A DNA stretch of 64,000 bases from Halorarum salinum. Its GTDB lineage: Archaea > Halobacteriota > Halobacteria > Halobacteriales > Haloferacaceae. Below, in pieces: positions 15,944 to 25,314 of the stretch. The notes under the pieces were generated by a model. The model was not told the origin of the DNA. It saw only the letters and a list, made by a program, of their open reading frames with translations, and made no database searches. The DNA is taken from the NCBI RefSeq assembly GCF_013402875.1, contig NZ_CP058579.1:1302001-1366000 (forward strand), in the 5' to 3' direction. Position numbers and translations under genes: made by a program. Numbering within the stretch: the first letter of the stretch is position 1; each line of letters starts with the position of its first letter.

Positions 15944-17983
15944 ATGGACGACGCAGGGACGCGCGTCGGCGTCGACGTGGGCGGCACGTTCACGGACCTC
16001 GTGACCGTCCGGGACGGCCGCGTCGACGTCGACAAGACGCCCTCGACCCCGGCGGCGCCCGAGGAGGGCGTGCTGACGGGGCTCCGAGACCTCGAGGCCC
16101 CGCTCGCCGAGGTCGGCTTCCTCGGTCACGGGACGACCGTCGCGACGAACGCCGTGCTCGAGGGCGAGTGGGCCGACACCGCCCTGGTCACGACCGCGGG
16201 CTTTTGCGACGCGCTGGAGATCGGTAGACAGGATCGCCCCGACATCTACGACTTCGCCGCCGAGAAGCCGACGCCGGTGGTCGAGCGCGACCGTCGGTAC
16301 GGGGTGCCCGAACGGGTCGACGAGCGCGGCGAGGTGCTCACCCCCCTCGACGAGGACGCCGTCCGCGAGGTCGCCGCCGACCTCCGGGACGCGGGCGTCG
16401 ACAGCGTCGCCGTCTCGCTGCTGTTCTCCTTCGAGTCCCCCGACCACGAGCGACGGGTCCGGGAACTCCTCCGCGAGGAGGGGGTCGACGCCTCGGTCTC
16501 GCTCTCCGCGGAGGTGCTCCCCGAGATCCGCGAGTACGAGCGCAGCCTCGCAACCTGCCTGAACGCCGCGCTGAAGCCGGTGATGGACGACTACCTCGGC
16601 GCGCTCTCGGCGGGCGCGGCCGGACTGGGCCTCGATGCACCCCTGCGCGTGATGGGGTCGAACGGCGGGCTGATGGCCGCCCCCGCCGCGCGCGAGCGCC
16701 CGGTGAACACCCTGCTCTCGGGCCCCGCGGCGGGCGTCCGCGGTGCGACCCACGTCGCCGGCCGGCGCGGCGTCTCGGACCTCATCACGATGGACATGGG
16801 CGGCACCTCCTGTGACGTCTCGCTCGTGAGGGACGGCGACCCGCTCGTGACGACCGACACGGAGGTCGGCGATTACCCCGTCTCGGTCCCCACGGTCGAC
16901 GTCCACACCGTCGGCGCGGGCGGCGGGTCGATCGCCGCGGTCGACGCCGGCGGCGCGCTCCGCGTCGGCCCCCGCTCGGCGGGCGCGGACCCCGGCCCGA
17001 TCTGCTATGGCCGCGGCGGCACCGCGCCGACCGTCACCGACGCGCACCTCCTGCTCGGTCGGATCGACCCGACCGGCTTCCTCCCGGACGCGCTCTCCCG
17101 CGACGCGGCGGCGGTCCGCGAGGCGTTCGAGCCCCTGGCGGACGCCGTCGGCGGGAGCATCGAGGACGCCGCGGCGGGCGTCCTCGAGGTCGCCGACGCG
17201 AACATGGAGCGGGCGCTCCGGGTCGTCTCCGTCGAGCGCGGCTACGACCCCCGGGAGTTCGCGCTCGTCGCCTTCGGCGGCGCGGGGCCGCTCCACGCGA
17301 CCGCGCTCGCGGACGCGCTGGACGTGCCGGAAGTGGTGATCCCCCGCGCCGCGGGCGTGCTCTCCGCGCTGGGGCTGCTCATCAGCGACGTCACCTACGA
17401 CTACTCCACCTCGATGGTCCGCCGGTGGGGCGAGGTGTCGCCCGAGACCCTCGAGTCGACGTTCGCGGGGTTCGAGGTGGAGGGCCGCGAGGAACTCGCG
17501 GCGGCGGGCCACGACGAGGCCGACCGACGGTTCGAGCGCACGGTCGACCTCCGGTACGCCGGGCAGTCGTTCGACCTGGGCGTGCCCGTCGAGGGACCGG
17601 TCGACGCCGCCGAGCTCGACGCCGTCGTCGAGCGCTTCCACGAGGCCCACGAGCGCCGGTACGGCCACGCCTACCGCGACGAGCCGGTGGAACTCGTGAC
17701 GGTCCGCCTGCGCGCCCGCGGCGTCGTCGACCCGCCCGACCTGGCAGTCGAGGACCGCGCGGGCGACCCCGACGACGCGGTCGACGACACCCGCGAGGTG
17801 CTGTTCGACGGCGACGCCTACGACGTGCCGGTGTACGACCGCGAGCGCCTGCCGACCGACGCGGCCTTCGACGGCCCGGCAGTCGTCGAGGGCGCCGAGA
17901 GCACCGTCGTCGTCCACCCCGACCAGACGGCCACCGTCGACGGCGACGCGAACCTCGTCGTCCGACCCGGGGGTGGCCGATGA
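15944..17983 (+). CDS. hyuA: hydantoinase/oxoprolinase family protein, A subunit
   Basis: The 679-residue protein has the ATP-binding N-terminal motif (VGVDVGGTFTDLV, about 8-20), the central Hydantoinase_A domain (LLSGPAAGVRG, MDMGGTSCDVS, about 255-295) and the C-terminal domain (YAGQSFDLGVPV). The family opens cyclic amide rings such as N-methylhydantoin or 5-oxoproline with ATP hydrolysis, together with the B subunit. Length is normal for a stand-alone A subunit. The stop overlaps the hyuB start (ATGA), indicating translational coupling. The substrate cannot be decided from the sequence. Confidence 0.9.
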   Translation: MDDAGTRVGVDVGGTFTDLVTVRDGRVDVDKTPSTPAAPEEGVLTGLRDLEAPLAEVGFLGHGTTVATNAVLEGEWADTALVTTAGFCDALEIGRQDRPDIYDFAAEKPTPVVERDRRYGVPERVDERGEVLTPLDEDAVREVAADLRDAGVDSVAVSLLFSFESPDHERRVRELLREEGVDASVSLSAEVLPEIREYERSLATCLNAALKPVMDDYLGALSAGAAGLGLDAPLRVMGSNGGLMAAPAARERPVNTLLSGPAAGVRGATHVAGRRGVSDLITMDMGGTSCDVSLVRDGDPLVTTDTEVGDYPVSVPTVDVHTVGAGGGSIAAVDAGGALRVGPRSAGADPGPICYGRGGTAPTVTDAHLLLGRIDPTGFLPDALSRDAAAVREAFEPLADAVGGSIEDAAAGVLEVADANMERALRVVSVERGYDPREFALVAFGGAGPLHATALADALDVPEVVIPRAAGVLSALGLLISDVTYDYSTSMVRRWGEVSPETLESTFAGFEVEGREELAAAGHDEADRRFERTVDLRYAGQSFDLGVPVEGPVDAAELDAVVERFHEAHERRYGHAYRDEPVELVTVRLRARGVVDPPDLAVEDRAGDPDDAVDDTREVLFDGDAYDVPVYDRERLPTDAAFDGPAVVEGAESTVVVHPDQTATVDGDANLVVRPGGGR

Positions 17984-19857
17984 GCGACGGACGCGACGCG
18001 GACGACGTGAACGGTGGGGACGACGCGAATGACGTGGGCGACGGACCTGGCGGGCACGACGCGAGCGACGGGAGCGTCGAGCACGACGCCACGACCGACC
18101 GCGCGGTCGACTCGGTGACCCTGGAGGTCGTCCGGAACGCCTGCGAGGCGGTCGCCGAGGAGATGAACGCGAACCTCGTCCGGACGGGCTACTCGCCGAA
18201 CATCAAGGAGCGGCGGGACTGCTCGACCGCGCTGTTCGACGCCGACGGCGAGATGATCGCGCAGGCCGAGACGATGCCCGTCCACCTCGGCGCGATGCCG
18301 TTCTCCGTCGCCGCGGCGGTCGAGGCGTTCCCGCCGGAGACGCTCTCGCCCGGCGACTCGGTACTGCTGAACGACCCGTTCCGGGGCGGCGCGCACCTCC
18401 CGGACCTGACGCTCGTGACGCCGGTGTTCGACGAGTCGGGCGAGGACCTGCTCGCGTTCGCCGCGAACCGCGCACACCACGCCGACGTCGGCGGTTCCAC
18501 CGCGGGCAGCGTCGCCGCCGACTCCACCGAGATCTACCAGGAGGGGCTGCGGATCCCCCCCGTCAAGTTCGAAGCCGGTGCCCGAGGCGGCACCGAGGAC
18601 GCCGCCGAGGTGGGCGGTGAGGTCCGCGAGGACGTCCTCTCGATGATCCTCGCGAACGTCCGCACGCCCGAGGAGCGCCGCGGCGACCTCCGCGCACAGA
18701 CCGCGGCGAACGCCACCGGTCGGCGCCGATTCCGGGAGATCGCGGCCGAGTACGGCGAGGACCTCGCGCCGGCGCTCGAGGAGATCAAGGACTACTCCGA
18801 GCGCCGGATGCGCGCGGAGATCGCCGAACTGCCGGACGGAACCTACGAGTTCTCGGACGTGCTCGACGACGACGGCCGGGGCAACGAGGACCTCCCGGTC
18901 GAGGTGGCCGTCGAGGTCGACGGCGACTCGGTCGTGGTCGACTTCGACGGGACCGCCGAGCAGACCGAGGGGCCCGTGAACGCCGTCTTCGCGGTCACCG
19001 CGTCGGCGACCTACTACGCGGTCCGGTGCGTGACGGACCCCGAGATCCCGCCGAACCACGGCTGTTACCGGCCGATCGAGATACACGCGCCCGAGGGGAC
19101 CATCGTCAACCCCGACCCGCCGGCCGCGGTCGTCGGCGGGAACCTCGAGACATCCCAGCGCGTCACCGACGCCGTGCTCGGCGCGCTCGCGGGCGCCGAC
19201 CCCGAGGCGGTCGTCGCGGCCTGCCAGGGGACGATGAACAACGTCACCTTCGGCGGGACGGACCCCCGGACGGGCGACCCCTACGCCTTCTACGAGACGC
19301 AGGGCGGCGGGTTCGGCGGCCGGGCGACCGGCGACGGGATGGACGGCGTCCACGTCCACATGAGCAACACGATGAACACGCCAGCCGAGGTGCTCGAGAC
19401 CGCCTACCCGCTCCGCGTCGAGCGGTACGGCCTCCGGCCCGACTCGGGCGGTGCGGGCGAGTTCCGGGGCGGCCTCGGCCTGCGGCGCGACATCCGCGTC
19501 CGCGACCACGAGGCGCGGTTCAGCCTGCTCGCCGAGCGCCACGAGTCGCGGCCATACGGGCTCGCGGGCGGCGAACCGGGCGAAAACGGCGCGGCGTACC
19601 TGGTCGAGGACGACGGCGATGACCTCGAGAAGCTCGCGGCCAAACACACCCGCGACCTGCCGGCGGGCGCGGTCGTCAGCGTCCGGACGCCCGGCGGCGG
19701 CGGGTACGGCGACCCCGCGGACCGGGATCCCGACGCGGTCGCACGGGACCTGCGACTCGGGAAGCTCACGCCCGAGGCGGCCCGCGAGGCGTACGGCGAC
19801 GCCGCAGCGGACCTCGTCGACGACTCCCGAGCGACGGGGGCCGCCCGCGACCGGTGA
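17980..19857 (+). CDS. hyuB: hydantoinase/oxoprolinase family protein, B subunit
   Basis: Starting at the ATG that overlaps the hyuA stop, this 625-residue protein has about 40 acidic low-complexity residues and then the Hydantoinase_B domain: [61 protein letters not shown], and the glycine-rich ends [12 protein letters not shown] and [10 protein letters not shown]. It forms the catalytic complex with HyuA. The acidic N-terminal extension, with repeated DD, GD and HD, is unlike the rest and probably a disordered halophilic tail. Confidence 0.9.
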   Translation: MSDGRDADDVNGGDDANDVGDGPGGHDASDGSVEHDATTDRAVDSVTLEVVRNACEAVAEEMNANLVRTGYSPNIKERRDCSTALFDADGEMIAQAETMPVHLGAMPFSVAAAVEAFPPETLSPGDSVLLNDPFRGGAHLPDLTLVTPVFDESGEDLLAFAANRAHHADVGGSTAGSVAADSTEIYQEGLRIPPVKFEAGARGGTEDAAEVGGEVREDVLSMILANVRTPEERRGDLRAQTAANATGRRRFREIAAEYGEDLAPALEEIKDYSERRMRAEIAELPDGTYEFSDVLDDDGRGNEDLPVEVAVEVDGDSVVVDFDGTAEQTEGPVNAVFAVTASATYYAVRCVTDPEIPPNHGCYRPIEIHAPEGTIVNPDPPAAVVGGNLETSQRVTDAVLGALAGADPEAVVAACQGTMNNVTFGGTDPRTGDPYAFYETQGGGFGGRATGDGMDGVHVHMSNTMNTPAEVLETAYPLRVERYGLRPDSGGAGEFRGGLGLRRDIRVRDHEARFSLLAERHESRPYGLAGGEPGENGAAYLVEDDGDDLEKLAAKHTRDLPAGAVVSVRTPGGGGYGDPADRDPDAVARDLRLGKLTPEAAREAYGDAAADLVDDSRATGAARDR

Positions 19858-19902
19858 CGAACGGCACGGACCGCCCGGGGCCCGTCGGCGGCGGCCGGCC
19901 GC

Positions 19903-20757
19903 TCAGACCCGCTCGAGCGTGAGGTCGTACGGCCCGCTGGCGTCGCCCTCGTAGGTCCCGGCCCAGATTGTGTAGGTTCCGGACGCCGGGAGCGTGGTCT
20001 CCATCCGGCTGTCGTCCTCCGCCGCCCCGTCGTCGTTCTCGGCGACGACGTCGCCGGATGGGGCCTCGAGGACCAGGTACGCGTCCATCGCGTCCGAGAC
20101 CATCGTGATGGCGACCCGATCGCCCTCCTCGCCGTCGAACTCGACGGGTTCGGCCACGTCGTCGTACGACGGGTCGCGTCCGTCCTCGCCGTCGACGTAC
20201 CCCCGCTTCGTCTCGCCGTACGAGATCGAGCGGAGGTCGGGCTCGTCCCCGTCCCCGGCCGTCCCGTCCTCGCCCGTTCTCGGATCGTCGGTCTCCTCCA
20301 CAGTCAGCGTGTACGCGCCGGTGGCGTCGCCCTCGTAGGATCCCGCCCAGACGGTGTAGGTGCCGGCGGTGACGGGGAACACGATCCGGCTGTCGTAGCC
20401 CGACGCCCCGTCGTCGTCCTCCGCGACGACCCTGCCGCTCGGGGCCTCCAGCACGAGGTAGGCGTCCATCGCGTCCGACTCCATCGTGATGGAGACTGCC
20501 GCCGCCCGGTCCATCTCGAACTCGACGGGTTCGGCCACGTCGTCGTACTCGGGGTCGGTCCCGTCGCTCCCGTCCACGTGTCCCTCCTTCGTCTCGCCGA
20601 CCGAGATCGAACGCAGGTCGACGCCCGAGTCGCCGCCGTTCGACCGTCCCAACTGACCGGTGCCGAGGCTCGTACACCCCGCGGTTCCCAGAGCCAGCGC
20701 CGTCGCGGCGCCGGTTCGGAGGGCCCTCCGCCTATCAATACTGATTCCTTCGTCCAT
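19903..20757 (-). CDS. lipoprotein with two PPC-like domains
   Basis: The 284-residue protein starts at the ATG at 20757, where the signal peptide makes sense (DRRRALRTGAATALALGTAGC, twin-Arg and lipobox TAGC). The mature protein is an internal duplication: each half contains GETK-x-G-x-VDG, DDVAEPVEFE, MDAYLVLEAPSG and AGTYTVWAGSYEGDA-GAYTL. These match bacterial pre-peptidase C-terminal (PPC) beta domains, usually found on secreted enzymes and here without a catalytic domain. It is probably an outer-face binding protein. Confidence 0.75.
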   Translation of the reverse strand: MDEGISIDRRRALRTGAATALALGTAGCTSLGTGQLGRSNGGDSGVDLRSISVGETKEGHVDGSDGTDPEYDDVAEPVEFEMDRAAAVSITMESDAMDAYLVLEAPSGRVVAEDDDGASGYDSRIVFPVTAGTYTVWAGSYEGDATGAYTLTVEETDDPRTGEDGTAGDGDEPDLRSISYGETKRGYVDGEDGRDPSYDDVAEPVEFDGEEGDRVAITMVSDAMDAYLVLEAPSGDVVAENDDGAAEDDSRMETTLPASGTYTIWAGTYEGDASGPYDLTLERV

Positions 20758-20855
20758 TGCACGGTGTGCAGTCACGGACCCCATTTAGTGGTACCGGGTT
20801 CGGTGACAGGTCCGGTCGTCGACATGGGCCGGCTTCTCCCGGGCTCCCCTGGGCG

Positions 20856-21635
20856 CTACCAGTCGATGACCGCCCTGTCCCGCCAGAACAGCCCGCTCGG
20901 CCCGGATCTGAACCGTGCCAGCCACGTCGGCGTCTCCGCGCCCTCCTCGGGGCTCCTGGGCGCCTCCTCGCCGCCCATCTCGGTGTGCACCCAGCCCGGA
21001 CAGACCGAGTTGGCGAGCAGCCCATCGTCGGCGTACTCGCCGTGGAGGTACCGCGTCAGGCCGTTCAGCCCGGTCTTGCTGATCCGGTAGGCGGGCGACC
21101 CGCCGGACTGCTCCTCGCCGAGCGCGCCCATCCCGGAGGAGAGGTTGACGATGCGGGGCGACTCCGTTCGGAGGAGCGGCGGGAGTGCGTACTTGCAGAG
21201 CAACGTGGGTCCGCGGAGGTTCACCGACAGGGTGTGGTTCAGGTGGGCGGTGCGCTCCTCGTGGAGCGGTCCGCCCCCGTGGGAGACGGCGGCGTTGTTG
21301 ACGAGGACGTCGAGGCGTCCGGCCTCCTCGCCGATCCGGTTCAGCGCCGCCTGGACGTCCCCCTCCTGGGTCACGTCCAGGGTGACCCGGTTCAGCCCCT
21401 CCGGGAGGTCGTAGGTGACGCTCCGGACGCCGGCGAAGACGGTCGCGCCCAGGTCGTCGAGGTTCGTGGCGATCTCCCGGCCGATGCCGCGGTTCGCGCC
21501 CGTCACGAGCGCGACCTGTCCGGAGAGGTCGTCGTACAGCTCCGGCTCCGCTTCCTCGGCCGTCCGCTGGCCCCCCTCGCGTCCCCTGCCGGCATCGCCG
21601 CCCGGGTCCCCCGCCTCGCCCGCGTCGTCGTTCAT
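20856..21635 (-). CDS. short-chain dehydrogenase/reductase
   Basis: A classical SDR of 259 residues: cofactor motif TGANRGIG (45-52), NNAA (113-116), catalytic Ser in LSSG (165-168) and YRISK (Tyr183, Lys187). Arg49 and the following region favour NADP but do not prove it. The first 35 residues are acidic and Gly-rich and probably disordered. The substrate is unknown; the sequence resembles carbonyl reductase-type members. The gene follows the JAMM gene by 24 bases on the same strand. Confidence 0.88.
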   Translation of the reverse strand: MNDDAGEAGDPGGDAGRGREGGQRTAEEAEPELYDDLSGQVALVTGANRGIGREIATNLDDLGATVFAGVRSVTYDLPEGLNRVTLDVTQEGDVQAALNRIGEEAGRLDVLVNNAAVSHGGGPLHEERTAHLNHTLSVNLRGPTLLCKYALPPLLRTESPRIVNLSSGMGALGEEQSGGSPAYRISKTGLNGLTRYLHGEYADDGLLANSVCPGWVHTEMGGEEAPRSPEEGAETPTWLARFRSGPSGLFWRDRAVIDW

Positions 21636-21659
21636 GTCCCCCGCTCGGTGCCGGGGGAA

Positions 21660-22160
21660 CTACGGCGTTTCGACCCGGAGCCGCCGGAACGCGTCGCCGG
21701 TCCAGCGGTACGCCGCGAGGTCGTCCGGCGAGACGATGCAGTGGACGTGGCCCGTCCACGTCGCGCGCTCGCGGTCGGTCGCCGAGGGCTCGACCGGGCC
21801 GTGCGGGTGGCTGTGGTAGAAGCCGACGACGTCCCCGCCGTCGGCCTCGGCCCCCTCGACGGCCCGGAGCGTCGCGGCCGGGTCGAGTTCGTACCGCGTC
21901 TCGGGTGCGTCGGCGACGTTGGGGACCGGAACCGCCTCGCGGACGCGGTCCGGGTCGTCGGAGTCGCCGTCGGTCCGCCGACCGATCAGTACGCCACACA
22001 CCTCCTCGGGCAAGCCGGACGCCGCGCGATCGTGGAGCGTCTCGCGGACGGACGCGGGGAGAACGAGCGCGTCGGCGTCGGGGTCCCGGTCGTCCGTGGC
22101 GGGACCGTCGTCGCCGTTCGGATCGCGGCCGTCGTCGTTCGGGTCGCTACTCGAAGTCAC
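21660..22160 (-). CDS. JAMM/MPN+ metalloprotease, desampylase-like
   Basis: The 166-residue protein has the complete JAMM signature: Glu in LPEEVCGVLIG (52/53) and H-x-H-x7-S-x2-D as His116, His118, Ser126 and Asp129. In haloarchaea, stand-alone JAMM proteases of this size remove SAMP ubiquitin-like modifiers from target proteins (HvJAMM1 of Haloferax). The first 30 residues are an acidic disordered tail. Its start overlaps the end of idi by 14 bases. A potential partner substrate, the MoaD/SAMP-like protein, is encoded at 35690. Confidence 0.85.
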   Translation of the reverse strand: MTSSSDPNDDGRDPNGDDGPATDDRDPDADALVLPASVRETLHDRAASGLPEEVCGVLIGRRTDGDSDDPDRVREAVPVPNVADAPETRYELDPAATLRAVEGAEADGGDVVGFYHSHPHGPVEPSATDRERATWTGHVHCIVSPDDLAAYRWTGDAFRRLRVETP

Positions 22161-22737
22161 GGCGCATCGCGATCTCGAACCACGGGCAGAGCCGTAGCTG
22201 GCGGTACCACTCGGGGTGCTCGTGGAGGTGTTCGTAGTCGGCCCACAGCAGGCCGGCGATCTCGTCCTCGTCGGGGTCGATCGCGTCGTCCTCCAGGGTC
22301 ACCTTCAGCACGGAGCAGACCTCCCACTCGAGGCCGGCGTTCTCGAAGTAGCGCTTGTACTCGAACCGGTCGGTCACGCGGAGGTCGTCGTACTGGTCGG
22401 GGGTGATGCCGAGTTCCTCGTCGAGTCGCTCGCGGGTGGCCGCCTCCTGCGACTGGCCCTCGACGGGGTGGGAGGCGACGGTGCCGTCCCAGTAGGTGCC
22501 CCAGAGGCGCTTGCCGGGCGCGCGCTGGCCCAGCAGAATGCGGCCGTCGGCGTCGAAGACGAGGCAGGTGAACGCCCGGTGGCGGACGCCGTGGCCCGTG
22601 TGGGCCTCGAGTCGGTTCACCACGCCCTCGGGCTCGTCGTCGGCGTCGACCGCGACGACGTCCTGGAGCGCGTTCTCGTGGTCCGGCTCCGCGCCGCTCG
22701 CGACGTCCGCTCGGGGGCCCGCGTCGTCCGTGCTCAT
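22147..22737 (-). CDS. idi: type 1 isopentenyl-diphosphate isomerase homologue (Nudix), Cys-less active site
   Basis: The 196-residue Nudix protein aligns with Idi-1, which interconverts IPP and DMAPP for isoprenoid lipids. Metal ligands corresponding to E. coli His25, His32, His69, Glu114 and Glu116 are kept (His46, His53, His90, Glu137, Glu139), and the Nudix box is present (SQEAATRERLDEELGI). The catalytic Cys67 of the E. coli enzyme (C-G-H-P) is replaced by Ala88 (A-S-H-P). It may still act by another residue or be a different Nudix hydrolase. The start was chosen at MSTDDAG, after which conserved sequence begins. Confidence 0.8.
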   Translation of the reverse strand: MSTDDAGPRADVASGAEPDHENALQDVVAVDADDEPEGVVNRLEAHTGHGVRHRAFTCLVFDADGRILLGQRAPGKRLWGTYWDGTVASHPVEGQSQEAATRERLDEELGITPDQYDDLRVTDRFEYKRYFENAGLEWEVCSVLKVTLEDDAIDPDEDEIAGLLWADYEHLHEHPEWYRQLRLCPWFEIAMRRDFE

Positions 22738-22886
22738 GGTCGTGGGTGTTCGAGTGGGACCAAGACAACTTCGGTCCATCCGTGCTTGCGTCGGGGTTCG
22801 TCCGCCTCTACTTCGCCGTCGAGGTTCGGAACGTCTCCGAACCGCCCGCCTGCGGCGAAGTCCCTGGATCGGTCGCTGGTGCCGTC

Positions 22887-23055
22887 GGGAACGTCCCGGA
22901 AGCCCCCGCGGCTCTCGGCTCGGTGCGGCCGACTGCGCTCCTGCGGTGCTTGGCGGTCCGCGCCTACGGAAGTCTCGCTCCGCTCCTCTTCTGAGTCTCG
23001 TACGCTGCGCTCACGAGAACAGCGCCGAGACCCGCGGCCCCTTCCAGTCCCGCCC
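22887..23055 (-). repeat. family I structured element, copy b
   Basis: On the minus strand the copy begins GGCGGGACTGGAAGGGGCC and ends GGGGGCTTCCGGGACG. Its ends pair: 22906-22918 with 23025-23037, 12 of 13 positions. The 3' part (22887-22927) matches copy c at 25035-25075 at 38 of 41 bases. Confidence 0.7.
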
Positions 23056-23093
23056 TGCCGGCTTCCCGACCGAGCGCGGCAGGCCCGACTACC

Positions 23094-23306
23094 GACCGTC
23101 CCACGGGTGGGACTGAACGGGGCCGGCCTCCTGCGCGAACCCCGGATCCGCAAGCACCGCAGGGCGAGGGAGCGAAGCGCGGTCCGCGGGAGTCCCGCGA
23201 GCGAAGCGAGGGTGACAACGGAAGTCGCAGCCCGGACCGCCCGAGCGGAGCGAGGCCGCACGCCCGGACCGTCTTCCGGTAGCGCAGGAGGCAAGGGGCT
23301 TTCGAG
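23094..23306 (+). repeat. family I structured element, copy a
   Basis: Begins with a conserved block containing GGTGGGACTGAACGGG and ends GGGGCTTTCGAG. Just inside these blocks GCCTCCTGCGC (23126-23136) pairs perfectly with GCGCAGGAGGC (23282-23292). The interior is rich in short GCGAGCGAAGCGAG-type palindromes. Confidence 0.75.
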
Positions 23307-23409
23307 ACGGTGGTGACCCCACCGTACGTACTCGACGAATCGGAGCGAACGAGGAATCGGGGCGAGCGAACCGCCAGCCGTAAATCCTCGACGCCCGGAA
23401 CCAACCGTA

Positions 23410-23802
23410 ATGACCGACGCGCTCGACAGGGACCTCTACGAGCGGACGAAGGCGCTGCTCGAACCCGGCGACATCGAACTCGAGGGCGTCATCGTCCACA
23501 CCGACCTCGGGAGCGAGGACGACCTCGAGATGCACGAACTCACCGTCGACCTCAACGAGGTCATCGCCGAGCACGCGGGGAAGGGCGAGACGTACATCTA
23601 CGCCGGCAACGACGACACCGACTTCGCCTCGAACCAGTTCCAGGGGCTCACCCTGGAGGACGAGGAGTTCGTCTGGGAGTGCCAGCAGCTGCTCCGCGAG
23701 GGCACCTTCGACATCGTGTTCTACTTCGAGGCCACCGCCGACGCCGAGGCCATCGCCGCCGGCGTCGAGGATCTCGGCCACGGCGCGACGGTCGTCCCCT
23801 GA
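23410..23802 (+). CDS. conserved haloarchaeal protein (DUF5778-like)
   Basis: The 130-residue acidic protein (LLEPGDIELEGVIVHTDLGSEDDLEMHELTVDLNE...) matches, from memory, a conserved haloarchaeal family named DUF5778. An alternation of strands and helices and the segments YIYAGNDDTDFASNQFQGL and VFYFEATADAEAI suggest a compact alpha/beta fold. No catalytic motif is evident. It is followed in the same direction by the heme-synthesis genes after a 113-base gap. Confidence 0.8.
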   Translation: MTDALDRDLYERTKALLEPGDIELEGVIVHTDLGSEDDLEMHELTVDLNEVIAEHAGKGETYIYAGNDDTDFASNQFQGLTLEDEEFVWECQQLLREGTFDIVFYFEATADAEAIAAGVEDLGHGATVVP

Positions 23803-23915
23803 TCGGGGGTCCGTCCGACCCCCGGCCGACCCGGCCCGCCCGCCCGATCTCCGAGCTTCCCGCCGGAAAGTCCGGGAGCGCGACGCTTATCCCCCGCCCG
23901 TCCCGAACCGTGGAC

Positions 23916-24986
23916 ATGAACCGGGTCGAGTCCGACGCCGACCTCTCGACGCTCGACCGCGCCGTCGTCAACGCCTTCCAGGGCGGCTTCCCCGTGGTCG
24001 AACGGCCGTGGGAGCCGGCCGCCGCGGCGCTCCGCGAGCGCGGCGTGGACGCCACCGGCCCCGACGTGCTCGCGGCCGTCCGCGACCTCGACGAACGGGG
24101 CGTCCTCTCGCGGTTCGGCGCGCTCGTGAACGCCGAGGAGATCGGCGGCACCGCGACGCTCGTCGCGATGCACGCGCCCCCCGAGCGGTTCGAGGAGGTC
24201 GTCGAGACCGTGAACGGCTACCGCGAGGTCGCGCACAACTACGAGCGCGAGCACCCCCACCTCAACGTGTGGTTCGTGCTCAGCGTCGCGGAGGAGTCGA
24301 GGGTCGAGGGGGTGCTGGCCGACATAGAGGCCGACACGGGGCAGGAGACGTACAACCTCCCCAAACGGCGGGAATTCCACGTCGGCGCGAAGTTCCTGCT
24401 CGACGGACCCGTGTCGGACGGCGACCTCGACCTCTCGGACCTGGGGCCGGACGTGACGCCGACCGACGACCGGAGCATCACGCCCGAGGAGCGCGACCTG
24501 GTGGTGGAGATCCAGGGCGGGTTGCCGATCACCGGGACCCCGTACGCCGACGTCGCGGCCGAACTCGGGCAGCCGACCGAGTGGGTCGTGGAGACGATCA
24601 AGCGGTTCGACCGGGAGGGGAAGGTGCGACGCGTCGGCGTCATCCCGAACCACTACGCGCTCGGCTACACGGAGAACGGGATGACCGTCTGGGACGTGCC
24701 CGACGGGGTTCTGGAGGAGGTCGGCGGGGCGGTCGCCTCGCTCGGCTTCGTCACCCACTGCTACCACCGGCCGCGCCACGAGGGCGTCTGGCCGTATAAC
24801 TTCTTCGCGATGACCCACGGCCGCGACGAGGCCGAGAGCGAGCGCCGGGTCGAACAGGTGCGCGAGACGATGACGGAGTTCTGGGACGTCGGGGAGGACG
24901 ACTGGGACACGCTGTTCTCGACGCGCATCCTGAAGAAGACGGGGATCAGGCTGGACGAGCGCGCCGACGTGAAGACCGTGGAGTGA
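23916..24986 (+). CDS. ahbAB: siroheme decarboxylase, AhbA-AhbB fusion
   Basis: The 356-residue protein has two AsnC/Lrp-like halves (about 1-160 and 175-356), each with a helix-turn-helix-like start (DRAVVNAFQGGFPVVERPW; ERDLVVEIQGGLPITGTPY) and a ligand-binding half with the HNYER and HCYHRPRH motifs. These match AhbA and AhbB, which remove carboxyl groups from siroheme to give didecarboxysiroheme in archaeal heme synthesis. Elsewhere they are often separate genes. The next two genes act earlier in the same pathway, which supports enzyme rather than regulator. Confidence 0.85.
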   Translation: MNRVESDADLSTLDRAVVNAFQGGFPVVERPWEPAAAALRERGVDATGPDVLAAVRDLDERGVLSRFGALVNAEEIGGTATLVAMHAPPERFEEVVETVNGYREVAHNYEREHPHLNVWFVLSVAEESRVEGVLADIEADTGQETYNLPKRREFHVGAKFLLDGPVSDGDLDLSDLGPDVTPTDDRSITPEERDLVVEIQGGLPITGTPYADVAAELGQPTEWVVETIKRFDREGKVRRVGVIPNHYALGYTENGMTVWDVPDGVLEEVGGAVASLGFVTHCYHRPRHEGVWPYNFFAMTHGRDEAESERRVEQVRETMTEFWDVGEDDWDTLFSTRILKKTGIRLDERADVKTVE

Positions 24987-25314
24987 TCGTTCGGATGAGC
25001 TCGATCGCTCGAACGGGTCGGCCGTCGCTTCACTGGGAACGTCCCGAACGCCCCCGCGGCGCTCGGCTCGGTGCGACTGCTGCGCCCCTCGCCTCGCTCC
25101 CTGCGGTCGCTCGCCTGCGGTGCTCGTCCCTCGCGCGCGTGTGCTCGCTTCGCGGGACTCGCTGCGCTCGACCCGCGTACTCTCGTTCGCTTCGCTCACG
25201 AGAACCCCACGAGGGGGCTCGCGTCGCGCGCGCCGTGGCGGCTGGTTCTGTGGGAGTCCCGCCGGCCGGCCGGGAATCGAACCCGCCGACCGCCCCGACC
25301 CCGAGGTGGCGCAG
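24987..25314. other. 328 bases without a gene; degenerate family I element
   Basis: The frame open through here is only an upstream extension of the next gene. The block 25035-25075 is a near-copy of 22887-22927. Near the right side, GGGAATCGAACCC (25271-25283) looks like a reversed tRNA T-arm, but no tRNA can be folded around it. Confidence 0.6.
25035..25262 (-). repeat. family I structured element, copy c (degenerate)
   Basis: The minus-strand 3' end (25035-25075) is 38/41 identical to copy b. The expected 5' end is only partly recognisable near 25240-25262 (GGCGGGACT on the minus strand), and the closing stem is not intact. Confidence 0.5.

Larger units (their letters stand above)
22738..23409. 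other. 670 bases without a gene; two head-to-head family I elements
   Basis: All frames are low-complexity Arg/Pro/Ala/Ser strings without codon bias. The region is instead filled by two structured repeats pointing away from each other (22887-23055 minus, 23094-23306 plus), described separately. Confidence 0.7.

Noticed and set aside
22746-23316. Several frames in the idi-to-DUF5778 interval
   Set aside because: They are low-complexity translations of the palindromic family I elements and disagree between copies.
23916-24986. Reading the AhbAB protein as an Lrp-type transcription factor
   Set aside because: The duplicated AsnC fold with HNYER and HCYHRPRH motifs and the adjacent heme genes fit siroheme decarboxylase better.
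25262-25300. tRNA-like T-arm (GGGAATCGAACCC) upstream of sirC
   Set aside because: Only the T-arm-like part is present; no anticodon arm, D-arm or matching acceptor stem can be drawn on either strand. A tRNA-end att remnant is possible but unsupported.
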